This document shows, piece by piece, positions 44,031-55,267 of a stretch of DNA of 64,000 nucleotides. Both the position numbers and the translations under genes were made by a program. The notes beneath the pieces were generated by a model. It made no database searches. It was not told the origin of the DNA and saw only the letters and a list, made by a program, of their open reading frames with translations. The stretch covers positions 124,001 through 188,000 of the forward strand of contig BDDD01001381.1 in assembly GCA_001972305.1 (NCBI GenBank). The letters are read 5' to 3'. Source of the stretch: Cephalotus follicularis (lineage: Eukaryota; Streptophyta; Magnoliopsida; Oxalidales; Cephalotaceae). How positions within the stretch are numbered: position 1 is the first letter of the stretch; each line of letters starts with the position of its first letter.

Positions 44031-44851
44031 CGTGCAAGGAATAGGGGAAGAAATGCTAATGATGCGGGACAACGCAATGTGGGAGGAAGAGTCTTCACTT
44101 TGACGACTCATCAGGAGGCGAATGCAGTTGATTCAGTTTCAGGTTTTCTTTCTGTTAGTAATCATAAGGCTTATGTTTTGTATGATACTGAATCAACTAA
44201 TTCGGTGGTAGTGAGATCTTTTGTTCGGCATTTTGGGGTGCCTTCTCTATTTCTTGATCCAGCTCTTGTTCTTTCGACCCCTATGGGGACTTCTGTTGTT
44301 TTATCCGAGTATTTTCGTGATTGCCCTGATTTGTTCGATGACAAAATTCGTGAGGCGGCGGACCTTCTTTCAATGAATATGAATGATTTTGATATGATTT
44401 TTGGAATGGATTGGTTAGATCGCCATCGTGCTTCGATTGATTGTCATGCTCAGAGAATTTTATTAAGAGATGTAGATCGACCTATTTTTATATATCAGGG
44501 TTCACGACCGAGAAAGGAGGTTAAGATTATTTCAGCTTTGAAGGCTCAGAAGTTGGTGGCTAAGGGTGTTGAAGGATTCTTAGCTGTTGTGAAGGATGTC
44601 TCTAAGGATGAACCTCGACTTGAGGATTATCCTGTTATTAGTGAAATTTTAGATGTGTTTCCGGAGGAGTTACCGGGATTACCATTGCAACGGGAGGTTG
44701 AGTTTACCATTGAGCTTATTCCTAGAGCGGGACCTATATCTAAGGAACCTTATAGGATGGCACTGTTAGAGTTGCAAGAATTCAAAGAAGAGTTGCAAGA
44801 GCTATTGGATCATGGTTTCATCCAACTGAGTGTTTCACCGTGGTGTGCGCT
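44031..44851 (+). pseudogene. Chromovirus protease and start of RT
   Basis: A long open frame reads VFTLTTHQEANAV, then the protease loop VLYDTESTNSVVV, where the catalytic Asp-Thr-Gly has become Asp-Thr-Glu. It continues DFDMIFGMDWLDRHRASIDC (RVP_2 type), VISEILDVFPEELPGLP and IELIPRAGPISKEPYRMAL, the RT lead-in. It ends at 44851, where the solo LTR starts. Confidence 0.85.
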
Positions 44852-47204
44852 TGTGATAATCGCAAATTTCAATTAATATATATTGTACAATTATGAATAA
44901 AATATACATTATATTGATATTTTAGGTCCAATTGTCATGTGAATGGTTATTATTAAATTATTGAAGGTTGAATTGAATGTATAAGTTGAGGGCTAAATCG
45001 AAATAAGTTGAAAGTTAGGGGAATAAATAGTAAAGGATCATAATTGGGAGTTAAAGTCGACTGTGGTCTGCCATAAAATGGACAGTCGACTGCCAGATAA
45101 AACAGTAGACTGGTCTAACTCAGACAGGTGTCTGTGCATGGCATGTGAAACAGAGCAGTGGCGTGTCTTCATCTTGGACAGGTGTTGGTAGGCGAGAATT
45201 ACAAAGAGAGGTGGAATAAAACATGTCACCAACTGCCTACACTGATGGGCTGGTGTCCTGAGTCATTACACCTGCAAAAAAGAAAAAGAGTGAAGAAGAT
45301 GTACAGGTAAGAGAGAGAAGAGGAAAAGTTGAAATCTTGAGTTAATGACTGAAAACGGATTATTGGGATACGATTTCCTTTATATCAGAGGTTGAAGGAG
45401 TGATTTTGAATGTTAGAATCGTTGAAAGAAAGGGAACCGTTTTGGGGAAATTGTTGGAGCTGTGCATGTTGATTCTAGAGTGTTCAAAGTGTGATTGAAG
45501 CTTTGAATCTTCCTGGTAAGCCGCTAATCTGAACTCACTTGTTGTTGTCATGGTTAGATAGCTATGTAAACATACTGATTTTTGGTGTAATACATACTGT
45601 CAAACATGCAATATGGAATTATAGTCTGGATTGTTGGAGATTGTTGAAGTTGAAAGTGTTGGAACTCAAAGAGAAGAATCAATCCTAATTGATTATGGGA
45701 TAGCAATTGAGGTAGGGGTTTTGACATGTTTTTGAAGACAGTATGTATATCATGTCTGGATAGTTACTATATGATGCATGTTGATGATTGGGTTGAATTA
45801 AATTGTGAGCATGCATACTCTATTTCTGTTTGTTATTGCCTGTTAATTTTCTGGGCACAATAGTCGACTGTGAAGGACAAACAGTTGACCACTCAATGTA
45901 AACAGCCGACTGTTAATCACAAACAGTCGACTACTCAATGTAACCAGTCGGCTATGCAAGTAAACAGTCGGCTGGCGACAAAAACAGTCAACTGTCAAGG
46001 GATATTTTGCTACTGATAGGTACTGTTTAGGCTTAAATTGTATGTAATTACACTGGCCTCCATATGAGACGATTCTAACAATCAATCCTGGCCATATGTA
46101 GTTACATTTTTTGAGTTAAATGACTTATGCATTCCTTGTGAGAATTGTGTAGAAGTGACTATGGTTGTGCTATTGATCATTTGTTTGAATCCTTGAATTA
46201 CTATTGTGCATACTGTTATGCTACTGTATAAATACTATTGTTTCACTTAATTCAAGGATTTTAACCAACTAAGTGATATATGCACAAATAAGGATTTCAG
46301 TTATGGTTTTCAAAATGAAAACTTACTGTTAATGATTTACTGTATCCTCCAAAAGATAGGTACTGTTCATGAATTGTTTAAATGTTTTCTAGAATAAAAC
46401 TATTGCCATATTACACATATATATGTAATATCACTATTTGAATTGATTGTCTATGCTAATTGCCGGTAGTCAAGTGATAGGAGATATCACTGACTACGGG
46501 GGAGGTCCTAGGTGACAGGAGTTGGCTAGAGCTTCCACCAAACTTATCTGCAATGTAGATATTGATTGTTACCTGCCCGCTAAATACCGGCAGAATTGTT
46601 ACCTGATCTATCATCTTCGGAGTGTAGGGTGATAGTTAGGTGGTGCGTAGTTGGTGCTAGGAGTTAGCAACATGTGACACCCAACCATTGTACTGATTGA
46701 TTGTACCCTTGTGCGGTATTCTTTATAATTGAACTGATTGTAGTCACTTGGCATGATTGATTTTATATATATATATATATTGTTTTCAAAATAAACTGTC
46801 ATGTATGTTTACATTTATATATTCTTTCTCATGCATTATTCCTACTTAGCCGAGTGAGGACAAAGGCTAACCCCTGCAATTTCAGATTGACGTAGGGGTT
46901 TGGGAAAGGCTACTGAAGCTTATTGGAGAGAGCTTCTGTTTTAAATTAAGGTTGTTACTTTAAGATGTCAAGTTGTATTGTAATAAATCATACTTCGTTC
47001 GTTGTTTTTACATTTCAGATATGTAATTATAACCTTGTGTTGTACTTAAAAGCACGTAGTATGGGCTGCGTACGGATAATTTTAATAATCCGGTTATGGA
47101 ATGCTTCCGCTTTTGATTAATGGATCTTGATTAATTGTTGAATGTTGGATTATTATAACTGATATCTTTATATATGTTGTTAAAATGAAAAACGGGGTGT
47201 GACA
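44852..47204 (+). mobile_element. Solo LTR of 2,353 bp, nested in the chromovirus RT
   Basis: Starts TGTGATAATCGC and ends GGGGTGTGACA. The target duplication is GCGCT (44847-44851) and GAGCT (47205-47209), one mismatch. Joining the flanks restores the RT reading. It holds two clusters of CAGTCGACTG-type motifs (45055-45120, 45860-46000). No internal genes. The LTR start and end resemble those of plant chromoviruses. Confidence 0.82.
45860..46000 (+). repeat. Array of about eight AACAGTCGACTG-type palindromes
   Basis: Units of 20-24 bases read (A)CAGT(C/T)GACT(G/A) separated by AATGTAA- or CACAA-type spacers. A second cluster lies at 45055-45120 (GACAGTCGACTGCC). The core is the palindrome GTCGAC. 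Confidence 0.75.
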
Positions 47205-47209
47205 GAGCT

Positions 47210-47762
47210 GGTTTTGTTTGTGAAAAAGAAGGATGGTTCTATGAGGTCGTGTATTGATTACAGGGAGCTGAATCGGATCACTATCATAAATAAATATCCT
47301 TTACCTAGGATTGATGACCTGTTTGATCAACTCCAAGGTGAGATGTATTTTTCTAAGATTGATTTGAGGTCCGGGTATCATCAACTGCGGATAAAAGATG
47401 AGGATGTATCTAAGACGGCTTTTCACACACGGTATGGGAATTACAAGTTCCTAGTGATGCCTTTCGGACTTACTAATGCAACAGTGGTCATCATGGATTT
47501 GATGAACCGAGTTTTTCATGAGTACCTAGATAAGTTCATCATTGTGTTCATTGATGATATTCTGGTGTATTCAAAGTCGAAGGAAGAGCATTAAGAGCAG
47601 CTTCGCACTGTGTTGGGGATTCTGAGGAAGAATCAGTTATACGCGAAGTTCTCTAAATACGAGTTCTGGTTGGAGCAGGTGGAATTTTTGGGCCACGTGG
47701 TTTCTATTGAAGGCATTAGTGTGGATCCTGCAAAAGTTGAGGCTATTACTAATTGGCCAAGA
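47210..47762 (+). pseudogene. Chromovirus RT, 3' part
   Basis: Resumes [20 protein letters not shown], then [26 protein letters not shown] and the active site [13 protein letters not shown] near 47551. The connection reads [19 protein letters not shown] and [11 protein letters not shown] before a deletion junction. One stop is at 47592-47594 (after KEEH). Confidence 0.88.
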
Positions 47763-47787
47763 CCTACTTTTGTTGAAGGCATTAGTG

Positions 47788-48483
47788 CCGTACACGTCGT
47801 TCCGTCGGAGCATGTGGGTGTCGCGAACCCCTTGCATATATATACTCGGATACTCGGATTCTCTGTATGGAATTATGATTCAAATATTTATGATATTCAG
47901 ATTTTGAAATTTGGATATTTATGATATTTTGAACTCGGATAATTATGAAACTCGGATATTTATGAAATTCGGATATTTGTGTTATTTACAATTGTTTTAT
48001 ATGAATATTCTGTTTTATTTTATGAAGAATATTAAATCATTTATGCATAAGATTTTCTAATTTTAAAGTTCAGATACTTTTCTATTCTTTTAAAATTATC
48101 GTTTAATGTTTTACATTCTATATCCGTACTAAGGTTTGCTCAGCCGCATTTTTGTTTTCCATGCGGTAGGTTATCAGGAGCATCCAAGGAATGTGCGATG
48201 AGAGGTGTACCTTATGTCAGAGGATTATTTAGGAGTCTGATCCTGCTAAGTTTATTTCTGTCTTCTGGTCATGTGTAGACCAGTATTATGAAAACTATAT
48301 TTTGAACTTGGAATTTATGTTAAGGATTATTTTATTCTGTCTTCAGATTTTAGACCACCACGTTATTTGAAATAAGATTGATTTATGTTTTTGATTCATA
48401 AGGTTATGCTTTTGTCTTCATGTTTTGATAAGTTATGTTATGATATGTCCTGTAAGCACTCCCAACCCTTCGGGGGTGTTATA
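47788..48483 (+). mobile_element. Chromovirus 3' LTR fragment
   Basis: From 48278 it matches the 5' LTR end (42523-42727). Short repeats of ACTCGGATATTTATGAA type occupy about 47880-47985. The start is lost in a deletion with a 15-base filler (47773-47787). Confidence 0.65.
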
Positions 48484-50386
48484 GAGGGTATTACTTCAAA
48501 TCCAGTCATAGGTCAAAAAAGCTACTGGTGGATCCTACAAAATCCACAAAGGGTTGGAGAAGGAGATATTTCTTGGTCTAGAACCTTCCCGGGTTCACCC
48601 CGTGCCCGTGGTCGGAGACACTAGACATCTAATGTCTCAATAAGAGGTCAGACCTTACTATTACCGAGTCGGCCGACCTGGAAAGGCTCTCGGCTCTGCA
48701 GCCCATGGGCTTGAACCATACCGTCTGGGAGGATCATCTTCATCAGCACGGTATAAGCATGACACCTAGTTGACGACACCGACTGGAAAAAGAAGAAGAG
48801 ATCCCCCTTGGGAAAGAGAGAGAATATTTATAACATCCGAGATGAACCCAAGGCTCGACCCTTGGCCGAGGGAGAAAGCTGTGTAAATCCTTCGTCTCCT
48901 CCGTATTTGACTTATGTATTTCTTTCATTTACTAACTGCTTTTTGCTGTGCTTTTGATTCTCTGTCTGTTGTGATTCTTTGTAGCGATGGGTCCTCGGCG
49001 TGATGTGAATGCTATCTTGAAGGTTAGCAAGGCCAAAAGGGTACAAGTTGTTGCTGAGGGAACTAAACAGAAGGTAAAAGCTGCAAATCCTGAGAGGGGG
49101 CCTGACTCTGCCGCTGAGGCCAAGAAAAAGACCGAGTCAAGCAAACGGCCCGTGGATGAGCTTCCTACAAAGGATCTTCCCCCTCATCCACCCAAGAAAC
49201 ACAAGGGTAGGAAAGAAATTGGAAGCTCTTCTCACGGCCGAGGATCCATTCCATCTGCTGAAACCTCTCAGGGACAAATCCAACTCGGGGCTTCTTGGGA
49301 ACTTAATGAAATGATAGACGAGTTGGATGGACTGGGTATCTGAATACTCCCTGGGTTCCCTTGGAGCTTAGTTGGCTATTCATACTGCAGTCCAAGCTCC
49401 GAGCCAAAAAGGGCTGGACCAACTAGATTCTCATCAACCACTGCCTTCGGAGCAATATTAGGGTAAGCAGTCTCCTCAGTTTCCTTTTGAATGTGTTCTC
49501 AGATTTCCCTTTGACACTTGATTTTTTTCTGGTAGGCTCTGAATGATAATGAGTTGATGGTGGAAAACTTCTCGTCTATTCTTGAGCAGAATGACAAGCT
49601 AATGGAAAAAATGGCAGAGCTTAAGGAGACTGTGGACTTGGACAAAACTCGGTTGGAGGAGGTGCTCAGGGCCAAGGAGTCCGTCAACGAGGAGAAGAAA
49701 CAGGCCGTTGAGGCCTTGGAAAAAGAAAAGGCAGTGAGGACGAAGGTCAAAAAGGAATTCGTGCGGGTTGGCGAGATGTACCGGGGGCTAGAGAAAAAGT
49801 TCTCATCAAACCAGAGTAAGGAGGAAGCTCGGGTCAAAAAGGCAGTGGACAAGGCCCTTGAGGAGTTTAAGACTTAGGATGAACTCGGAACAATGATGGA
49901 GGCTACTGTGGAGGACTACAAGGCTTCCTCAAATTTTGATGAGGAGGTTTTCAAGGAATCCGAGGAGTACTACCGTCAGGGCTTTTATTCATGTCAGAAC
50001 TGGGTTTCGGCACTTCACCCCGAGGTTCCTTTGTCCGAGATCATTTGCTACCAAACCGCCAACAACTTTGACTTCCATCCCAAGGGCATCGAGGCGGAGG
50101 AGGAAAAGGCTAAACTTGCCTTAGAAGAGGAGGCTATCCTGCTCGGGAAGAGGGTGAGACACAAAAGACTGGGTCCCCGGATCTGGTCATCTTACCTTCG
50201 GATCCTACCGTGGTCACTCCTTCATTACCTCCTCCCTAGGACCCTAAAGTCCCACTGCCTCATGTCTTGGATCCTGAGGTTCCTCAACCTCCTTTCACTG
50301 AACCATTCGCAGCTCCTATGCTAGTGGAAGAACAAGAGCCCTCTCTTCCGGAGCCCTACTTTGTTGTTTTTGATTTGTCTAAGTGA
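48484..50386 (+). pseudogene. Antisense accessory gene (B1), head missing, introns retained
   Basis: It begins in sequence equal to that near 14212 of the sister gene. Intron 48881-48984 (GTGTAAAT to TTGTAG) precedes the exon starting MGPRRDVNAILKVSKAKRV, with basic PPKKHKGRK. Intron 49463-49535 (GTAAGC to GGTAG) precedes the coiled coil (LEEVLRAKESVNEEKKQAVE) and then YYRQGFYSCQNWVSALHPEV. The tail ends FVVFDLSK at TGA 50384-50386. Stops include 49876-49878, and a frameshift lies near 50150. Intron positions match the gene at 13690, so the gene structure is older than the split of these elements. Confidence 0.8.
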
Positions 50387-50426
50387 CTTGTATTTCTCTT
50401 TTTGCAATGTAATTCCTTTTTTGGTT

Positions 50427-50432
50427 AATAAA
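50427..50432 (+). terminator. Poly(A) signal of accessory gene (B1)
   Basis: AATAAA lies 41 bases after the stop at 50386, equal to 207-212 in A1. Confidence 0.6.
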
Positions 50433-52263
50433 ATACAAGAGTTTTTGGAAGCTCAGATCTTTTCTTTTTGATCTTCTATGCTTTTTACCTTGTATACTTG
50501 AGCTCTACACGAGCACTTACAATTCCCTTAGGAATATTTTGGTTCGAATAATAGAACTTGTGCTTCATTTGAGCACTGTAACCCCCTTAAGGATTTTAAC
50601 TTAGTCTATTTTATAGACTTTTTGTATTGTGGTCTTACGATTTTCAGACCAGATTACCTAAGCTTTCTAGTCCCCGTAGGAAACTTTGTATAAAAAGAGC
50701 TTAGGCAAATAGACTTGGCCTTTACGAGTTCTTAAGTGTTCGTATCCCAAGTTTTAGGACTGATTAGACAAATTCTTATGGGTTTGCCGAGCAAGATCTC
50801 ATCTGATAGGATTTTTCCTGACCAGGTTGTCTGAGATTGCAGCACTCGTGGGGACACTTATTTCAAAGTGATCAGTCCAACGAACTTGATCGTTACGAGT
50901 TCTTATGGATTCGCCTATCAAGACACGATATTGGTTTGGTAGGACAAATTCTCATGGAATTGCGGACCTGTGTTTGTTGGATTAGGGGTGTCCCTATATG
51001 CCACGATATGACTCGTTTGTATATAAACACTCTTGATTTAATGCAATTCTGAATTCCTTTTATATTCTATGTGCATCTTTATATATTGGCAAGGCTATGT
51101 TGTTCATCCCAACCAACCAAAAGGAACAGACTAATTATACGTAATTAACTGTATGCCATAATAGCAACCCGTCACATCCAAAGGGTTGGATCTCTTGCTG
51201 AGTGGGCTATGAGAATGAGATCCTTATTCCTTGTGACAAATGTTCCAAGTCATAGGTTCACTTTCTTAAGGGCCATTGTTGAACCGTGAAGACTTGTCAC
51301 GTGAAGCTTGCTCCCGGGTTAGCAGTGGAGATTGGTTATCTCGTAGCCAATTTGGGTAAACCCTAAAGCTAAATGTGAGGTGTATGCTAGAGAGCAGGAC
51401 ACTGGACTGACCCACCAATAGGAAACCTATTTGGATAGTCTATACCCAATGTCAATAGGATTCCTATGGTCTCGGTAGTGTATAGTCTATGGTGACTAGT
51501 AGGTCTATTGCCTGCATTGTCTCCTTTGATCTGAGCGGCTGACATGCATTGTGTGGTGACTGCTTGACTTTGATTTCTGCCTTCCCCAGCACTAGCCAGG
51601 TGCTGGCAAAAGGTCTTGTGGGAGCTGTATTGAGATGTATGGGCGAGTGCGAAAGATGGGATCGTCACACCCAGGCAGAGGGTGACTGGCTCTATTTGTC
51701 TATGTACGTTGCATACTTAAAAGTCCTGATCATGCATACGTGGACTGGGAACGAGAGGTTTTCATGGGAGGTCTACCGATAGTCTCAGTGCGATCATAGA
51801 TTCATAGCTCTCACAACACTACTAGGGGTGACATTCATCCAAACCCTAGGCTATGATCGGAGCCATATATGATGAGGGAAACATGACACATATGCTGATG
51901 ACTGGATAAAGTGAATGGCTATTCGGACCATGATTGATAGATATGGTAATACACGGATCCGGAGGGTGACCGGTGCTCACACCGAGGGTGCTCTGATAGT
52001 CGGTGTACTATTAGAGTGCTCATACCAGATGACGGGTTGCACTGAGAATTTATCATCATACCGAAGAACGACATGCTTTCGGGTCCTGCCTGACTTTGAA
52101 CAGGTTGATATGTGGTAGGACACATATCATTTAGTGAAAAGACAACATCAGGGAAGATGTTGTTTGGCTAGTGAGTATTTCATTTGCATGGATTTAGGTC
52201 CCTGCAATGCCACGATGAAATATTCCATGCGAAGGCTTATTTGGAAATAAAAGAGATTGTCAT

Positions 52264-52850
52264 ATTTTGAATTGCAAAATGCCTATGAGAAATTATATGT
52301 TGAATATGAAAGTGTTTGCTTGAAAAATAAGTCTCTAAAGAAAAATGCTATTTCTATGTCTAACGAATTAGAAATTCTAAAAAATGAAAATAACAAAAAT
52401 GTGAATGAAATTGAATCTCTAAAGGATAAGAATAGCTTCTATTTGAATGAGATTGACGTTTTAAATATTTCTTCAAAATTGACAAATGATTTTATAGAAG
52501 AAAATAAAAAACTAAAAATTGAGATTCATGCTTTGAAGAAATCTTTTTCAACCTTTTCAAATAGTAGTGCCAAATTGGATAATCTTTTAGGATTACAAAG
52601 ATGTGTGTTTGACAAAGCCGGTCTTGGCTATAAAGAAATGAAAAATGTTAAACACTTTAACAATTTCTTTGTTAAGAAATTTGAACCTCAAATTGTTTGT
52701 AATTATTGTGGTAGATTAGGACATATATCTACCTCTTGCATTTTTAGAAATAACCTTTGCTATGGTAAAACTAGAAAGATATGGGTTCCTAAAGGAACTC
52801 TTGTGACTAACTTGCAAGGACCCAAGTTCAAATGGGTACCAAAAACATAA
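52264..52850 (+). pseudogene. Sirevirus gag, C-terminal part
   Basis: An open frame with a long Asn/Lys-rich coiled coil (ELQNAYEKLYVEYESVCLKN) is followed by DKAGLGYKEMKN and the CCHC knuckle CNYCGRLGHISTSC. It ends with IWVPKGTLVTNLQGPKFKWV, the known end of Sirevirus gag before protease. The stop is at 52848-52850. The N-terminus is replaced by solo-LTR sequence. Confidence 0.85.
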
Positions 52851-53469
52851 ACCCTGTTTTTGTAAGTGTACTTGAAGTCAAGCTCAATATGTTCAAGTAC
52901 ATAACTTGGGGAGAAAGCCTTAGTTGAGGAGGAGGTATTGATATAATGTTGCTGATAATATTGCTTCTTTTAATCTAGTATCTTTTTATCCAATAATTGG
53001 TATCTCTCAAATTTTTTTTTATGATATTGATATTTTAAACTTTAAAAGGATTTTATTTCAATTGGTATTCCTTTATTCTCATTTGATATCCCTTTAAAAT
53101 TGTTTAATTGGTATGAATTCTTTGAAGTAGTCTTTTTGATGCTAACAAAAAGGGGGAGAATGCTTATGGAAAAATTGAGAGCCTATGCTAAGAGAATGCT
53201 CAATGCTTAAGGAAAAATTGATAGCTTATGCTTAGGGGGAAATAGATATGAAATGTGCTATTAATGATGAATATGTTAAGGGGGAGTTTATGGTAAAGCT
53301 AGATAAGATTTACTTGCATAAATCGTTATTTTGAAAAATGAAAATTAGATATCATATAAAGGGGGAGTATATCTAAAGTTATTATGTTGAAGAAAATCTT
53401 CTTGCTTTGAAATGTCGTGTATTTTTTCATAATGAAGCAAATTTTTGTAATCATCAAAAAGAGGGAGAT
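52851..53469 (+). other. Sirevirus 3' untranslated region and polypurine tract
   Basis: No gene. Several AAAGGGGGAG-type runs occur (near 53150, 53236, 53280, 53360). The last, AAAAAGAGGGAGAT at 53456-53469, abuts the LTR start and is the polypurine tract. Confidence 0.65.
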
Positions 53470-53587
53470 TGTTGACTTTGAGTCTCAATTCTAAGTTTTA
53501 ATGATTACAAATTTGCATTTAACATGTTTAGTTAATGTGCAAGATATTAGAAAGCTTCACATAAGGCAAAATATCAACTGCAAGCAA

Positions 53588-54045
53588 AAGACATCGACCC
53601 CTATTGCAAAAGATATCGACGCCTTTGATCCAGCAAAGTTACAGGCCACTTTTTTGTGAAAGACATCGATCCCTTTCAACAAAGACATCGACGTCTTTAG
53701 TGCCCAAAGTTACAGGTCAAATCTTAGTGAAGACATCGATCCTTACAAGCAAAGACATCGACGTCCGTACTGAAGACATCGATCCCTTTACTAAGACATC
53801 GACGTCTTTCTAGACCAATCTGCCAAAGCCAGAAAAGACATCGACCCATGAAGAAGAAGTCAATGTGATGCTCATATATTCAAATGCCTGGACAGATTCC
53901 CAGTAAAGACATCGACGGCTTTAAAAAGACATCGACGTCTTTTTAAATGTTTGACCCTGGAATTAGGGAACGGCTAGTTAGCGCACTTACAACGGCTAGT
54001 AACAGTCAAAGACATCGACGCCTTTATGAAGACATCGATGTCTTT
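53588..54045 (+). repeat. Array of about 13 AGACATCGACGYC motifs in Sirevirus U3
   Basis: Copies of (A)GACATCGA(C/T)(G/C)(C/T)C occur roughly every 20-70 bases, for example near 53588, 53661, 53684, 53732, 53754, 53791, 53907, 53929 and 54011. Palindromic repeat arrays at this position are a known Sirevirus trait. Confidence 0.8.
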
Positions 54046-54136
54046 CTGCCAGCAGAGACAAAAACAAAGCTGCATCAACACATTTTTATATCCAAAATAC
54101 CCAAGACTTTTACAACGGCTATAATCTGAAGAAAGC

Positions 54137-54145
54137 TATAAATAC
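54137..54145 (+). promoter_or_regulatory. TATA box of the Sirevirus LTR
   Basis: TATAAATAC lies directly downstream of the motif array. Confidence 0.6.
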
Positions 54146-54369
54146 AAGTCAAGAAACAAGATTTAAATGACTTTTGGAAAAACTTTTGATCATCTAACAT
54201 CCAAGCTAAACTTGCATATCTACAAAAGAACAACAAGCTAGAGTTTTACACTTTTATATCCAAAGCTTGTAACTAGCTATCACTTTCATATCCAACCTTT
54301 AAGAGGTCTTTGTAAACACAAAACCAATCCTTTCATCATTCATTGTAAAAGAGGGGAGTAAACCCTTGT

Positions 54370-54498
54370 AAGGTGTTTGATTGATTTGCACCCGGAACCC
54401 AAAATCAAGTGTAAGGTGTTTGATTGATTTGCACCCGGAACCCAAAATCAAGTGTAAGGTGATTTGCTTTGATTTGGACCCGTAAGCTGAAAATCAAA
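54370..54498 (+). repeat. 43-bp tandem repeat, two exact units and one decayed
   Basis: Units at 54370 and 54413 start AAGGTGTTTGATTGATTTGC; the third (from 54456) is diverged. The third unit also marks where the second LTR fragment (55011) begins. Confidence 0.85.
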
Positions 54499-54714
54499 GG
54501 TTGCTAGTGGTATCTAGTAGAATCTCAAGGGGTTCTTGAGAAAGTGGACGTAGGCACGAATTTTGCCGAACCACTATAAATCGTTTGCACACTCTCTATC
54601 CCTTATCTCTTTAATTTACTTGTTCTTGTGTGCTTGTTTATATTCATAGTTTAATTTGTTAATTCCGCAAACAAATTTACTTTTTTAAGGTTGCCATATA
54701 TAGTTTCCAACAAG

Positions 54715-54727
54715 TGGTATCAGAGAG
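54715..54727 (+). promoter_or_regulatory. Sirevirus primer-binding site
   Basis: TGGTATCAGAGAG, tRNA-iMet type, lies two bases after the LTR end. Confidence 0.85.
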
Positions 54728-54767
54728 GTTATCTCATAATTCTTAATTGTTAGAGGTATAAAGGTCC

Positions 54768-55010
54768 ATGGCAAACCAAATGAATCTAAACATAGGATTA
54801 GAAGGTTCCTCCATTACTAGACCTTCGTTCTTTGACGAAAATAACTATAGTTTTTGGAAGACTAGGATGACTATTTTTCTACAATCCCTTGACTACCAAT
54901 TGTGGCATACAATTGTTAATGGACCTAGGATGCCCACAAGAACAATAGAAGGAGTAGTCTCTCCTAAACCTGAAAATGAATATAATGATAATGATTTTAG
55001 GATGCTCCTA
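54768..55010 (+). pseudogene. Sirevirus gag, N-terminal fragment
   Basis: Opens MANQMNLNIGLEGSS, then RPSFFDENNYSFWKTRMTIF and LQSLDYQLWHTIVNGP, the typical Sirevirus/copia gag start. It is cut after NDNDFRML by a join to LTR sequence. Confidence 0.85.
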
Positions 55011-55267
55011 AGGTGGTTTGCTTTGATTTGCACCCGTAAGCCGAAAATCAAAGGTTGCTAGTGGTATCTAGTGGAATCTCAAGGGGTTCTTGAGAAAGTG
55101 GATCTTAGGCACGGATTTTGCCGAACCACTATAAATCGTTTGCACACTCTATATCCCTTATCTCTTTAATTTACTTGTTCTTGTGTGCTTGTTTATATTC
55201 ATAGTTTAATTTGTTAATTCCGTAAACAAATTTACTTGTTTAAGGTTGCCATATATAGTTTCCAACA
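55011..55267 (+). mobile_element. Sirevirus LTR, 3'-terminal fragment
   Basis: Repeats 54457-54712 with few changes and ends TTTCCAACA at the border with the solo LTR. Confidence 0.8.

Larger units (their letters stand above)
42523..48483 (+). mobile_element. Chromovirus-like Ty3/gypsy remnant
   Basis: The 5' LTR end (42523-42727, ending GGGTGTTACA) matches the 3' LTR end (48278-48483, GGGTGTTATA). Between them lie a primer site (tRNA-iMet type), gag, protease and RT on the plus strand. RT is split by a solo LTR (44852-47204). RNase H, integrase and most of the 3' LTR are deleted at a junction near 47788. The last LTR base abuts accessory-gene sequence of Tat element B1. Confidence 0.8.
53470..54712 (+). 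mobile_element. Sirevirus LTR, complete (1,243 bp)
   Basis: Starts TGTTGACTTTGAG after the polypurine tract and ends TTTCCAACA before the primer site. U3 carries about 13 ACATCGACGTC-type motifs (53588-54045), then TATA (TATAAATAC, 54137-54145). A 43-bp tandem repeat lies at 54370-54498. Confidence 0.88.
52264..55267 (+). mobile_element. Rearranged Sirevirus (Ty1/copia) remnant
   Basis: In order it contains a gag C-terminal half with zinc knuckle, a 3' untranslated region with polypurine tract, a full LTR (53470-54712), primer site, gag N-terminus (54768-55010) and the 3' part of another LTR (55011-55267). The entire pol is missing. The arrangement suggests two tandem copies sharing the middle LTR, each with large deletions. 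Confidence 0.82.
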
